Positions 47,376-58,422 of a stretch of 64,000 bases of DNA are shown in pieces. The position numbers were made by a program, and so were the translations under genes. Below the pieces are notes generated by a model. It was not told the DNA's origin and made no database searches. It saw only the letters and a list, made by a program, of their open reading frames with translations. Within the stretch, counting starts at the first letter, position 1. Each line of letters opens with the position of its first letter. Origin of the DNA: Stromatinia cepivora (taxonomy: Eukaryota; Ascomycota; Leotiomycetes; Helotiales; Sclerotiniaceae); contig RCTD01000001.1 in the NCBI GenBank assembly GCA_014898415.1, positions 2,790,001 to 2,854,000 on the forward strand. Direction: 5' to 3'.

Positions 47376-47829
47376 TGGTGTGTAGTGTGTATTGTACATA
47401 CAAATAAAATATATATGTAAGATTACATTGCAGAGACAATCTTCATGGGATAAAAAAACTCAAAACATCATATGCTTAACTTAATTACAAATGCGTACGA
47501 GTATATAATTTTTTTACAACAAAATTTCAATCTGCTTTTTCGTGCTTCGTGTGGATACTAAAGCCACAATGTGGCTGATGAGTAGAGACATAGACCAATA
47601 TAAATATCTTGGCTGACATCAAGCTCAACTGCCCACATCGCTGTGTTACCGTGGGTACCTTGTTGTGCCTTGGTTTAGTTGGTACTCGAGTGGGAATCAA
47701 AGCATTATGATGATGAGCTTTGCCGTGAAGATCTTTCAGGAACAAGAATATAAGGTAAGGTACCAGGACCGGTAGGGCTTATTTTTCCCCTTCATCTCCT
47801 ATCTCTGTTTCCCTCTCATCTATCTCAAA
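47376..47829. other. intergenic region
   Basis: 454 bp between two plus-strand genes; presumed terminator of the P-loop gene and promoter of the phosphatase-like gene. The last about 50 bp are CT-rich, as in many fungal leaders. No gene seen. Confidence 0.5.
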
Positions 47830-49191
47830 ATGCGTTCCTCAACCGTGCTCCTCACACTCGCTCTTCAAGCTGTTAATGTAGTCTCTCATTCTCCAAACTC
47901 CTACTCTTTTGATCCATTAGAGCATCTGGCTGGAACCGCACCTCCATTTGATCCTCAAGATCCACAAACCGACCCTGCTCCTCCTCAAGGGTGCAATGTC
48001 ACTCGGGCTGCATATCTCGTCCGCCATGCCGCAATTTATGCTAATGACTTCGACTACGAAGAATACATCGAGCCTTTCGTGCAAAAGTTAGCAAACACAT
48101 CAGTGAATTGGGCGAGCATTCCAAGCCTTTCATTCCTTTCCACATGGCAAGCTCCTATCACCGACCCAGAGATCGAAATGTTAACGAGGTCGGGCAAATT
48201 GGAGGCTACCAACTTGGGCGTGGACATTGCGCAGAGATATCAAAGCCTGAGAACACCGAATAAGATATGGACATCCACTGCAGAGAGAACTGTGAAGACT
48301 GCGCAGTCATTCTCCAGCGGACTCGCAGATGATGCTTCAGACATCGAAATCATTCAGATATATGAAGGAAAGAACGATAGCGCGAATTCCTTAACTCCAT
48401 ACAAGGCTTGTCCGGCATACAGCTCATCCAGTGGAAACGAACAGTCCGGCCAATTCCAAGAGATTTATACCAAGCCTATTACCGCACGTTTCAACAGTCT
48501 GGCTCCAGCCTTTAACTTCACTGCCGATGATGTTTATGGGATGTCCCTTCTATGTGGTTACGAGACTGTCATCCGTGGATCTTCTCCGTTCTGCGATCTT
48601 TCCGTACTTTCACCAACCGATTGGCTCGGATTCGAATATGCCAACGATATTCAATATTTCTATAATACTGGCTATGGAAATGATGCTTCAGGTGCAATTG
48701 GTTTCCCCTGGGTCAATGCCACATTCAACAAGTTGATGACGGAGCAAAACAACGCATCAAATGCAACTGCTGACCAAGATCTTTATATCTCATTCACTCA
48801 CCGAGAACTTCCACCAACAGTGATTGTTGCCATGGGTCTCTTCAACAACTCCGCATATTCGGGGGCAAATAACATCAATGGCACTATGCCATTGAACACC
48901 ATCAACTACAGCCGCGCCTGGAAATCCAGCGCCATCCTTCCATTTTTGGCAAACATTGCTATTGAGAAGATGGAATGCGATAGCTTTGGTTATGATGCCG
49001 GAACTTATTACAGAGTTCTTGTGAACAACAGTCCTCAGGATTTGGTATCATGTACTGGGGGACCAGGAACAAGTTGCAGGGAAGAGGATATTCAGGATTG
49101 GTTGAGTGAGAGAGCGGAGGTTGTGGGCTCTTTTGTTGATGTTTGTGGTGTGGATTATAATAATGGAACTGATATTTTGGGTATATATTAA
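47830..49191 (+). CDS. secreted histidine acid phosphatase-like protein
   Basis: Single exon, 453 aa. The signal peptide is MRSSTVLLTLALQAVNVVSH. The phosphohistidine motif region reads AAYLVRHAAIYANDFDYEEY, with Arg65-His66. A later conserved Arg is in WTSTAERTVKTAQSF. The proton-donor region reads ISFTHRELPPTVIVAMGLF, with His324 and Glu326 in place of the usual His-Asp pair. Cysteines at the C-terminus (CTGGPGTSC, VDVCGVD) fit the disulfide pattern of secreted phytase-like enzymes, and there are many N-glycosylation sequons. The branch-2 histidine phosphatase fold is clear, but the canonical RHGxRxP loop is altered, so activity on phytate or phosphomonoesters should not be assumed. Confidence 0.88.
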   Translation: MRSSTVLLTLALQAVNVVSHSPNSYSFDPLEHLAGTAPPFDPQDPQTDPAPPQGCNVTRAAYLVRHAAIYANDFDYEEYIEPFVQKLANTSVNWASIPSLSFLSTWQAPITDPEIEMLTRSGKLEATNLGVDIAQRYQSLRTPNKIWTSTAERTVKTAQSFSSGLADDASDIEIIQIYEGKNDSANSLTPYKACPAYSSSSGNEQSGQFQEIYTKPITARFNSLAPAFNFTADDVYGMSLLCGYETVIRGSSPFCDLSVLSPTDWLGFEYANDIQYFYNTGYGNDASGAIGFPWVNATFNKLMTEQNNASNATADQDLYISFTHRELPPTVIVAMGLFNNSAYSGANNINGTMPLNTINYSRAWKSSAILPFLANIAIEKMECDSFGYDAGTYYRVLVNNSPQDLVSCTGGPGTSCREEDIQDWLSERAEVVGSFVDVCGVDYNNGTDILGIY

Positions 49192-50977
49192 TGGGTAACC
49201 TTTGTAATTTGGGATGGGGGACATTAATGATTATAAAATAATGTATTATAAAAATGTCGGAATAGCTTTCACTGAAGATGTGATCAGTTTCGTATGCACA
49301 ATTTTTATAAATGAGTGATTAGGTATCTAATCGCTAACAAAATTAAGCAGTCCGAATTTAACACAAATCTTTAACTCGTAAAGATACCTACTAAAATCAT
49401 ATCTGAAATTGCATAGATTCCTATATCTTCTTAAACTACCTACTTCTTTAAAACCCTCCTTTTTATTCTGTGCCTTCCACCCCATCCAATGTTATACACC
49501 ACCGTGCTTCTGAACAACAAATGGAATGCAAGCATTGTTGCGCGCCCCCCCTCCTTTAATAATATTTCCACCTTCCATCAAATTTTCAAAGGTTCCCTAC
49601 AAGTATCCTGCTACGAAAAGGCGCGCACCACATCACAAACAAATACTGACACATTGGTAAGATCTTACATATCCAAGCGTAGACGTAACAGCAACTTGGC
49701 AGATACTCCCTCTGTACATAATCCTACGCTAACAACTTCTATGCAGACAATAGCGGACTAGAATCTATATAAGACGGACGACTTTTGCTGTAATGATGGG
49801 TGACGACACAGAGTATAACTACTTCAAATAAGCACCTAGCTCACTCACATCATGAAAACCAATTCGTGTGTGAGAGAAATGTACTATTGGGCGTAATATA
49901 CGTGAGATTGTGTGGTATATATGGTAGGTGTAAGGTGGAAGTAACGATAAAATATAAGCATTTCTTTCTCTTGACTGACATGATGGAAGGAGTAAGTGCT
50001 CTTGCTCCGGGAGAAATATGTATAGTCGGTACCCCTGGTTCGGAAACCCAAGACGGGTTCCATTACGTTGTGCGAGGGGGTGTAGATTTTGTTTGAATAG
50101 ATGAATGGAGTCTGCATATGGAGCATACGGCCTCGATTAGAGGCGGCGAATATTGTTAATGCGGTGGTTGCTAGTAGATGATATGATGGCATCGGATTTG
50201 AAGTCAGGTATCTAATACCGGCAAACAGGGCTGATAGATTATGATATATCTGGAATCTTTTTTTCCGTCAACAAGAGGATTATGCCATTGCATTTATTGG
50301 TTCTGCATTTTGCGTAATATCGATGTATGAACCCGCTCAGTAAGAGAAGCTAAGGGAATAACCCCATAAGAATTATTTGAACGTTACTTACTATGCTATG
50401 CTTATGGATATAAGCGATGGCTGCTAGGATATGATTTGATGACTTTGTGGCTTATCTGTTATATCTGTGTCATTATCAAGGAGAGAAAATAGAAGTTTGC
50501 AGACACTAGAAAGCGACGAATTTTTGCAAAAGATCACATTTCAACTAGAAAGGAAGATTTCTCGCTGGAAGATTATCCCTATCGCAAAAAAATAGAGGGA
50601 CTAGAATTACTCTTTGGAAGGTCACTGACCTCATTGTAAACTTTTATTGTATTTGTGGTTTCTACAAACATGTATAGAACCTTTTGCACGGATGCTCCTC
50701 CTCAGACCTGGCATTTTACATTGGCCACCATCCCCTGCACTTCAACCCAATGCCAGCCTTCACTGTTCCATCCACACTACTTGGCGGCACCGGTAATATT
50801 TGATACCAGCCGTGGGGTGACACACCATATAAAACTCAATGATCCTTTGCGAGGTCATTTGGAGCTACCACTTAGGTATGAATGGGTGAAATATCATGCT
50901 GTTTCCCCGGCTATCAACCGTTTCTTCATGTAATCCATAGCATATTTTCTTATGATCCATCATCTTGCTGAAATTAT
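49192..50977. other. 1.8-kb gene-free region
   Basis: No credible coding region; short frames on both strands lack features. TACCTA-type motifs recur (49386 and 49437 area). It probably contains the 3' regions of the two convergent flanking genes. Confidence 0.5.
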
Positions 50978-51664
50978 TCAACGACCACCAAATAAGTCTG
51001 TTATACTCAATCTCCTCCCTCCTTGTGCTTCAGTTGCAGTCTCCGCTTCGTGAGATCCCCCGAATCCCCTATCTCCATAGTTCTCCACCTTATTCTCCAA
51101 CGCTTGAACATCATTCATCGTGGCCTGCGTCTTCTTCCAATTGTTGAGAATTTCTGATTGATTCAGGGTTCTTGTACCTGTCTCATCATCATGAATAAAG
51201 ATGCCAAAAGCCTTCGCTACCGGAGTACCTCCAACCGTCTCTGACTTTTCAACCGTCCAATATAGATACTCGCCGGTAATCTCAACATTGTTCATCTCGC
51301 TGAGATTGTATATTACATTGTTGAGACCTTTGCGATTGAGTACTACAATGCAGTAATCTTCAGCGCCAGTTGTGGGTGAGGGTAAAAGCTCGCACACAAA
51401 TAATGTACCTTCAATAGGAAGTTTCTCCCATGTTTTTGATTCCAGAGAGAACATGTACATAGTAGCAGATGCAGCAAGTGACTTGATCTTCTGGATTGAC
51501 GGGTGATATCGTCTGAGGACTGACAGATTGAGTTCTTCGTTCGTACGGGTAGGAGGTGCGGGACCTGGTATTGGAGTTTCGGTATCATAGTCGGAGGCTT
51601 GAACTTGATGTAGCTGAGAAGGTCCGGGATGATTCTGACGCTGACGAGGCTTTCGTGGTGTCAT
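50978..51664 (-). CDS. dcp1: mRNA-decapping enzyme subunit Dcp1
   Basis: Single exon, 228 aa. A Pro/Gln-rich N-terminus is followed by NEELNLSVLRRYHPSIQKIKSLA, the Dcp1 N-terminal helix. An EVH1-like domain comes next: TMYMFSLESKTWEKLPIEGTL, LFVCEL, DYCIVVLNRKGLNNVIY, and EYLYWTVEKS. FGIFIHDDETGTR is followed by a C-terminal helix. Dcp1 activates Dcp2, which removes the 5' cap during mRNA decay in the cytoplasm and P-bodies. The family-typical trimerisation tail of animal Dcp1 is absent, as in yeasts and other fungi. The start is the ATG at 51664. Confidence 0.92.
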   Translation of the reverse strand: MTPRKPRQRQNHPGPSQLHQVQASDYDTETPIPGPAPPTRTNEELNLSVLRRYHPSIQKIKSLAASATMYMFSLESKTWEKLPIEGTLFVCELLPSPTTGAEDYCIVVLNRKGLNNVIYNLSEMNNVEITGEYLYWTVEKSETVGGTPVAKAFGIFIHDDETGTRTLNQSEILNNWKKTQATMNDVQALENKVENYGDRGFGGSHEAETATEAQGGRRLSITDLFGGR

Positions 51665-52491
51665 TTTGACGACTTGGTTTCTGCGATGAGAGAAATATTG
51701 AATATGGTCGTTTGTGTGAAGCTTTATTGTTTGTTGGTGGGGTGGTTGATATCGTAGATTTGATGCGATAGAGATGATGCGCGGACGTTGTGGAGTGGTT
51801 TTAACAGCTGTGGGATAGTGAATATGGATTCGATTTCAATTTGGATTTGTGATGCATAGAAATGGCACACTGTGTTGTGGAGGACGTTAATGTATCATGG
51901 GGCGGGATGCATATCATGAAGGATGAAGGATTTCAGCCTCGTGATAGCTGATGTTGACATTTATGACTGAATACACTAAAAACAAAATTACCAGGGCCCT
52001 TAGACTTCTAGAACAACCCCATCAACCCCATCAACACCATAATTACAGTAACTTAGGTTCGGTCCGCACATAATATAGTACTTTACTTTATCCTTTACAC
52101 CAACATAATACACTAATTGAAAAAAACCTAGTATTCTCTCTCTCACTTACCAATATATTGTTCTGTTCTTTCTCTTATTCTGTTCCTTCCTTAGAATGCA
52201 AACACTGAACGCTATTGTCCTCCGATTATAAATTCTCACGGTCCTTCTCTTGAAATACAAGTTCTTTCGGTGAGCTTACCTATACTTCTTATCTACGTCA
52301 TTTACCCCGACATTTGAGAGAACAAGAGGGCAAAAGAAGAAGCTCGAGCACAACTCTCGGGAAAAGGAAAGGCAGAGGGAAAGGGAAATAGAGCGCGCAC
52401 AACCAATATGTCGGGTTAAACCTTCTTCTTACCTATATCATGAAACTTTGCTTTGTCTGTTATTTCCGAAACACATTACAAAAACTCAAAG
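51665..52491. promoter_or_regulatory. divergent promoter of dcp1 and 5-phosphatase gene
   Basis: 827 bp between divergent start codons. The right part (from about 52090) is CT-rich and then purine-rich, suggesting a long 5' leader for the phosphatase gene. It contains the two upstream ORFs listed below. A gtgagc sequence at about 52271 could be a donor of a leader intron, but I cannot place its acceptor. Confidence 0.45.
52408..52419 (+). promoter_or_regulatory. upstream ORF (3 codons + stop)
   Basis: A minimal ATG-TCG-GGT-TAA frame 84 bp ahead of the presumed start of the 5-phosphatase. It acts only if it lies in the mature leader. Confidence 0.35.
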
Positions 52492-52523
52492 ATGGCCTTG
52501 AGCTCAAGAAATTCGATGGATGA
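52440..52523 (+). promoter_or_regulatory. upstream ORF overlapping the 5-phosphatase start
   Basis: A 27-codon frame beginning at 52440 (MKLCFVCYFRN...) that runs out of frame across the main ATG at 52492 and stops at 52523. If retained in the transcript it would reduce initiation at the main start. Confidence 0.4.
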
Positions 52524-55500
52524 GGAACCGGTTGAAGTCGAAGTGCCTATGACCTCGAGTCCACACTCCCTTTCGAAGGCTGTCTATGCCCGACGTCACG
52601 AATATACTCGGTCACAGAAAATCAAAATAAAGATTGGTTGCTGGAATGTTGCTGCTTGTCCTGGAACTGAGAAAGATCTCGCTGGATGGTTCGTTCAAGG
52701 GAAAGGGATCGACAAACGACTAGCTGGGCTTAAATTGGCCAATGCGATTGAGAAGGATGATAGCCAGGCAAATATAGAAAGTGTCGGCGAACAGGAATCA
52801 AGAAGGAATAAGAGAGAGTCCACAATTCCGCATGGCGATGAGGGCACAATTGCTGGAGGAGAAGATATCGGCTTGTATGTTTTGGGACTACAAGAAGTTG
52901 TTGAGCTCACTTCTGCGAGGGAGTATATTGGCAAAGTTTATTCAAATAATGATCCTGCAACCACATGGAGGAAATCACTTCTTGAGGCTTTGCCAGAAGG
53001 TTATACTTTGGTAGTCGAACAACAGCTCTCTGGTTTACTCATGTTCATATTTGCCTCCCCAACTATTGCGCCTACAATAAGTTCTGTTAGTACCGTCAGT
53101 GTTGGGACTGGATTTATGGGATATCTAGGAAACAAAGGCGCTGTCACTACGAGAATAGTAATCGGAGAAACAACTCGACTAGTGTTTGTCAATTCACATT
53201 TGGCTTCGGGGACGGATAAGGCGCATTTGGACAGACGTATCTGGGATGTCTCACAAATATTGCAAAGAACGCATTTCGATCCTATAAGTCGAGGTGGAGT
53301 TTTAGACGATGCTCAGGAGAGCATTGGGGATGAAGACTTTGCTTTCTGGTTCGGAGATCTAAATTTCAGGTTGGAAGGCTTACCTGGAGACGACATTCGA
53401 CGCTTGTTAATGCTTCATACGAAGGGAGAATATGATACAGGAGCGCAATCAAGAAAGAAGATCGATAACGAAATTAATGCTGGTGAAGGACCGATTGTAA
53501 TAAGGCCTGTTGATAGTGATGATGAATCCGAGGAAGAGACACGCAAAAGCAGTAGCACATTCGACCCGAATGATGATTCTTCTACTGTGACAACGCTTCC
53601 AGATCCAGATGATTTTATACAAGATCCCAGCCAAGATCCCGCCTCATTACAAGCTACCATTGATTCACTATTACCACATGACCAATTGAGGCACGTTCAG
53701 AAAGCTCGAAAGGCATTCCACGATGGGTGGAGAGAAGGGCCCGTAACATTCCTTCCAACGTACAAATACGATGTAGGGAGCATGGGAATTTTTGATTCCA
53801 GTGAGAAGAAGAGAGCACCAAGTTGGTGTGATAGGATTTTATTCCGAACACGGAGAGACAAGCTGACATTCGATGCCAAGGTCAATGAAGAAGCATTAGC
53901 GAGGAAAAAAGATGAAGAAATGAGGGCCCAAGGAATCGACCATGCCGCAGATGATGAAGATGTTCTTTTCAGCTATGATCCAGATGAAGATGGCGAGCAA
54001 AACACCACAGCTTCTAAGAGTGATGTTTACGATGAATACGACGAATACGACGAGACGGAGGATACTGGAGCAGCACCAGTGATAACTAAAGATGGATTTG
54101 TGGATCGAATAACCCTGGATGTTTACACATCACATCAACGAGTCCTATCATCAGATCACAAACCACTCGATGCTGTCTTTACATTGGAATATGATGCAAT
54201 TGTACCGGAGTTGAAATCCAAAGTGCAGCAAGAGGTTGCAAGAGACCTTGATCGAGCGGAGAATGAATCCCGGCCTGGAATAACCATTGTCGTGGAGCAT
54301 TCACAGAATGCAGAGGAAAGTCAACGAAGTGATAAACCTCGGAAAAATTCTAATGACGGAAATGGAGTAGTTGATTTTGGTAACATTGAGTTCGATCACC
54401 GAAAAAGTAGAAATATAACGATCGCAAATACTAGTCAAGTCACATCCACATTCGCGTTTGTTGATAGACCTGGTATCGAAGGCCAAGAAGACAAAATCGC
54501 TCCGCCATGGCTCAGTGTGTGGTTTGCCGGGCATTCCATGGATGAAGATGATAGAGCTGTACAAAATCTTAAAAGAGAGATTACACTGGAACCTGGAGAT
54601 GCCATTAATGTTACATTGGAGGTTTTAGTCGATGACTTCTCCTCTGTAAAGTCATTGAATGATGGAGATGTTTTACTTGAAGATGTATTGGTATTGCGAG
54701 TCACAGATGGAAGAGATCATTTTGTTCCAATAAAAGGGAATTGGCTGCAATCTTGTCTAGGGCGATCTGTTGATGAACTCATTCATATACCAGAAGGCGG
54801 CGTGCGAGCGTTGTTACCACGTCCACTAGGGGAACCTGGGCCTCCTGTTAATAGAGGCCAAGAAGTGACTTGGTCTGCACCACGAGAGCTACTTAAACTC
54901 ACACAAGTCATTGATTCTCTCACGGATCGTGTGGTTGCCGATTCAAACATGTTAGAAGGCGCGATGATCCCTAGAGATTCTCCAAGCTGGCCGTTTGATG
55001 AGAGGACTTGGCGATTCAAAGACAAATCTGCTAGGGATACTTTGAGGGGCAAGGTATTGACAGCCCTGGATTCCGATCAGAGCATATTTGATGTATTTCC
55101 TGTCGAAGTTCCAGCCGCTCACCGATTAGAGATCGTGGCCGAAGTTCTCATCATATTCTTGCGTAGTCTCACCGATGGCATTATACCTACAAACTTATGC
55201 GAGCAAATTGACGCAGGTATGGCATCACGACCGGGGAATGCTCTATCTGACATCGAAGAAACGAAAGCATGGGTATTAGATGTACTGTCTTCTTTACCGC
55301 ATCACAATATCTCTTTTGTATTCCTTACATCGACTCTATCACGAGTAGCGGGAGAACTAGCACCAATTCCAAAAGTGAGACGTTCTCTTGATACGGCGGT
55401 TCGCAGCGGTTTCGATTCTGTGAAGAGAACTCTCAGTTGGAAGGGAAGAGCAGCACCGCTTCCGGAAGATCCGGCTGCCGTCAGGAGAAGGGAAGTCAAT

Positions 55501-55632
55501 AGAGCTTTTGCGGAAGCATTTGTGGGTGTAGTCTTTAGGAGAAATGTACCAGCTAAGGAGAAAGACAAGAGAATCTTGGAGGAGAGGAGGAGAGACATAT
55601 TGGAAGCTTTCTTGAAAGGCCTTGTCCCTTGA
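52492..55632 (+). CDS. OCRL/INPP5B-like inositol polyphosphate 5-phosphatase
   Basis: Single exon, 1046 aa from the ATG at 52492 (aaagATGG context). The 5-phosphatase catalytic domain spans about residues 42-565. It starts KIKIGCWNVAA, then shows LGLQEVVELTS, MGYLGNKGAV, VNSHLASGTDKAHLDRR, FWFGDLNFRLEG, FLPTYKYD, APSWCDRILF and SSDHKPLDAVF. Two acidic low-complexity inserts (near 325-370 and 485-530) interrupt it. An ASH-like beta domain follows at about 640-765 (VDFGNIEFDHRKSRNITIANT). A RhoGAP-like domain occupies about 840-1040 (FPVEVPAAHRLEIVAEVLIIF). This is the layout of human OCRL/INPP5B, which dephosphorylate PI(4,5)P2 on endosomes and Golgi. I see no obvious catalytic Arg finger in the GAP domain, as in OCRL. 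Confidence 0.92.
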   Translation: MALSSRNSMDEEPVEVEVPMTSSPHSLSKAVYARRHEYTRSQKIKIKIGCWNVAACPGTEKDLAGWFVQGKGIDKRLAGLKLANAIEKDDSQANIESVGEQESRRNKRESTIPHGDEGTIAGGEDIGLYVLGLQEVVELTSAREYIGKVYSNNDPATTWRKSLLEALPEGYTLVVEQQLSGLLMFIFASPTIAPTISSVSTVSVGTGFMGYLGNKGAVTTRIVIGETTRLVFVNSHLASGTDKAHLDRRIWDVSQILQRTHFDPISRGGVLDDAQESIGDEDFAFWFGDLNFRLEGLPGDDIRRLLMLHTKGEYDTGAQSRKKIDNEINAGEGPIVIRPVDSDDESEEETRKSSSTFDPNDDSSTVTTLPDPDDFIQDPSQDPASLQATIDSLLPHDQLRHVQKARKAFHDGWREGPVTFLPTYKYDVGSMGIFDSSEKKRAPSWCDRILFRTRRDKLTFDAKVNEEALARKKDEEMRAQGIDHAADDEDVLFSYDPDEDGEQNTTASKSDVYDEYDEYDETEDTGAAPVITKDGFVDRITLDVYTSHQRVLSSDHKPLDAVFTLEYDAIVPELKSKVQQEVARDLDRAENESRPGITIVVEHSQNAEESQRSDKPRKNSNDGNGVVDFGNIEFDHRKSRNITIANTSQVTSTFAFVDRPGIEGQEDKIAPPWLSVWFAGHSMDEDDRAVQNLKREITLEPGDAINVTLEVLVDDFSSVKSLNDGDVLLEDVLVLRVTDGRDHFVPIKGNWLQSCLGRSVDELIHIPEGGVRALLPRPLGEPGPPVNRGQEVTWSAPRELLKLTQVIDSLTDRVVADSNMLEGAMIPRDSPSWPFDERTWRFKDKSARDTLRGKVLTALDSDQSIFDVFPVEVPAAHRLEIVAEVLIIFLRSLTDGIIPTNLCEQIDAGMASRPGNALSDIEETKAWVLDVLSSLPHHNISFVFLTSTLSRVAGELAPIPKVRRSLDTAVRSGFDSVKRTLSWKGRAAPLPEDPAAVRRREVNRAFAEAFVGVVFRRNVPAKEKDKRILEERRRDILEAFLKGLVP

Positions 55633-58422
55633 AAGAGCGAGAGCAAAGGGGCTTTTGTGTTATTAATAACGATTAATGAGTGGGGCCATGAATGATTCGG
55701 TGTTTTGGATAGATGGAGGCAAGATTTGTTTGAATTCGGGGAGATAAAGGAATCTGGGAATGGGATGGATGATGGGATGTGGATGCTTGGAGTTTATCTA
55801 GATGAGACTATATAAGAGGATGGGGGTGGGCTAATAAATGGCGGATGCATGATCTCCCTCGAGCGTACACTACACTAACTACTATGGCTATCAAAATTTG
55901 AACGCACAGTGACAACTGCAAAACACGCAATTGATATCTTATGCGCCCAGTACTGCAAAGCTCCAATGCTTCGCAAGATAATATGCCCACAAGCTGCGTA
56001 GAGTGTATGTACATCACTCGTCCTCAACAGTAGAACATCGTGCTTTGAACTGCCCATCCGTGGTGTGGTCAGTTCTTAAGTTTTAACTTGTGATACATTC
56101 CTTTTTTAAAGAGACAATCAAGCAGTATAATCTAAAAGTCGATATTCGCATAATCTTGACATGGGATTTCATAACAAGCTTAATTTTCCTCACGCCGTGA
56201 GTGAGGGATGAGCCGAAGTCAGTGGGGAATGTGAAGTGGATTGGAGGGTGGGATTTGAGAGGTATTATGTGTGTTATTTTGGGGAAGAGATATTTGATTT
56301 ATATACATATACATAGGTATATATGAAAACTAAAACTCGAAATGCCAAATCCAGCTCATGGCCAACATTTAGTTATCCGGAAATAATAAGTTCGAGTATA
56401 AAAAATAAAGATAGGTTTGGGAAATGGGTCGTGACTCGTGAAAGCAGCTGAGAAAGCTCAGAAGGAGGAGTTATGGTTTTTTTAATGGGGGTTTTGGCTT
56501 CCTAGAGTATACCGAGTAGGTGTGATGTTAGGAGGAATTTGATTTTGCTGGTCAGTGGTGAGGATTTCTGGTCTTCGGAAGATTGTTCTGTACTAGTATA
56601 TCTGGTAGATTAAGATGGAGAGAATGTGGTGAGATGCTTGAGTTTTGAGTTATGTATTTTGTTAATACTCGTGTGGATATTTGTGGATATTGATATTGAT
56701 ATTATGATGTATTTATCATATTCATTAAAATTCAATCTAAACTAACGATACTTGGATCCATCACATCCCCAGATAAACTCCTACACCACCATTTATCTAT
56801 AGAATCAAAAACACCAAACAATCTCAAAACCAAAAATATCACAGCCCACGCTCCTCGAGCAAATTTTTCTTCGCCTTCCTCTCATCAATCTTCTAATACG
56901 CATCCAATATCCGACGCGTTAACAAGAATCTCCACACTATAATCAATACCCGCCCCGCCTCTTCTCTAATATAAACAATGTTTCTCGACCCATAGAATCA
57001 CAGCACTTTAAGATATCCGACCGAATCCTCTCCTCCACTTACCATTCCACGTATATATCAATCTGGAGGGGAAAAACACAGGAAAGCTTTAAAGAGATAC
57101 CGCTGGTAGAAGTAGCTGAGTTGGATATGAAAGGGAGGGGATTTTAGAGTAAAGATGTTAGTGGTTGTGCGGCCGGTGAAGGATTTAGCGATATATTTGA
57201 TGTTTGGAAAGAGTGTTGGGAGGGAAAAGGAGGGAGGGAGTTAGGATGGGAATTTTGGGTCTGAGATTTTTGGAAAATGTATGGTAGTTGGTTGATGTTA
57301 GGGGAGATGAGGGTGTGTTAAAATGTGCTAATATGTATCGAGGTGCGGCGATCTGGAGATGAAAGTAAAAGGAGTATTGAATGGGATGTGGGTTGGATGA
57401 GGTAGTAGCTTTTGGAGGGCATGTCTTGAAGACGGGAGGTTTTGTTGGTATTTAGCACCTCTGAGAGTTCTCAGCCGTCATGCGAATTTTCGGGAAAGCG
57501 ATGGGGAGGAGCAAGTTTGCATGAGAAAAACATGTTACTAAACACTTTGAATATAGGACACTTGGAGCCGGCATCTTTACCGTTCACTATGTAGACTATG
57601 TGCTGTACTCAGATCAGATATAATCTTACAATGGGTGTATAATGTAACCTGCAGACAGGTGAGAGCTGAATCAGACAACGGTTATTAGGGAAACGGCGAA
57701 GTACATTATGATGATGAGAAATGCTGACATATGATCCGTAAAAAATATCAGGATTGATATATTTTTTTTCCTCCGTTCTCTGCAAGCTTATAGATGATAA
57801 TAATAACAACATTACTATCCAATTGCAATGATATTGTGAAACCTAGTTCATCAATATCAGGTGACATCTTGCAAGACATTTTTTTAGAACACCACCACGG
57901 CGCCACCCGTCCTTGTCAGACCTGACTTAGCATACCACATCGGGGATTCCGGTCTCATTTCATTCCCGACATTTACCTTACCAGACCAAATATAGTAAAA
58001 ATGACGATACCGAGTCGAGAAAATATCCTGACAAATCACCTTGCAGCCCGTATATCTTCACTGCTACGTTACCAACTATTGAATCCTCGACCCACATTAT
58101 GTATCTAACGTGCTTTCCCACAAATTCATGTATGCATGCATCGCAGCTTCCGTTGAAGAGTTGATCCTTCTGTTACACAAACCTCGTATTTTAAGGCTTC
58201 GTATTGAGGAAAAGGGCGATGGCTTGGCACGCATGTGAGCTGGAACGAATACGGTGGGTCGTGATTGCTGTAACATCGTTGTGAGATTCTTCTTGCCGTT
58301 GAGCATTGTTGTGATTTGGGTATAAAAATGAAGGCACCACTCGACGAAACTTCTCATCATTGACTTCTCATCAAAGTATCGACTTCTCATCATCATCAAG
58401 CCCTCATCAATTATCAGCCATC
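55633..58422. other. 2.8-kb gene-free region
   Basis: No convincing gene. Parts are G-rich on the plus strand (e.g. 55735-55850, 57120-57420), but open frames are short. A CT-rich leader with repeated cttctcatca precedes the next gene (58345-58420). Confidence 0.5.
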
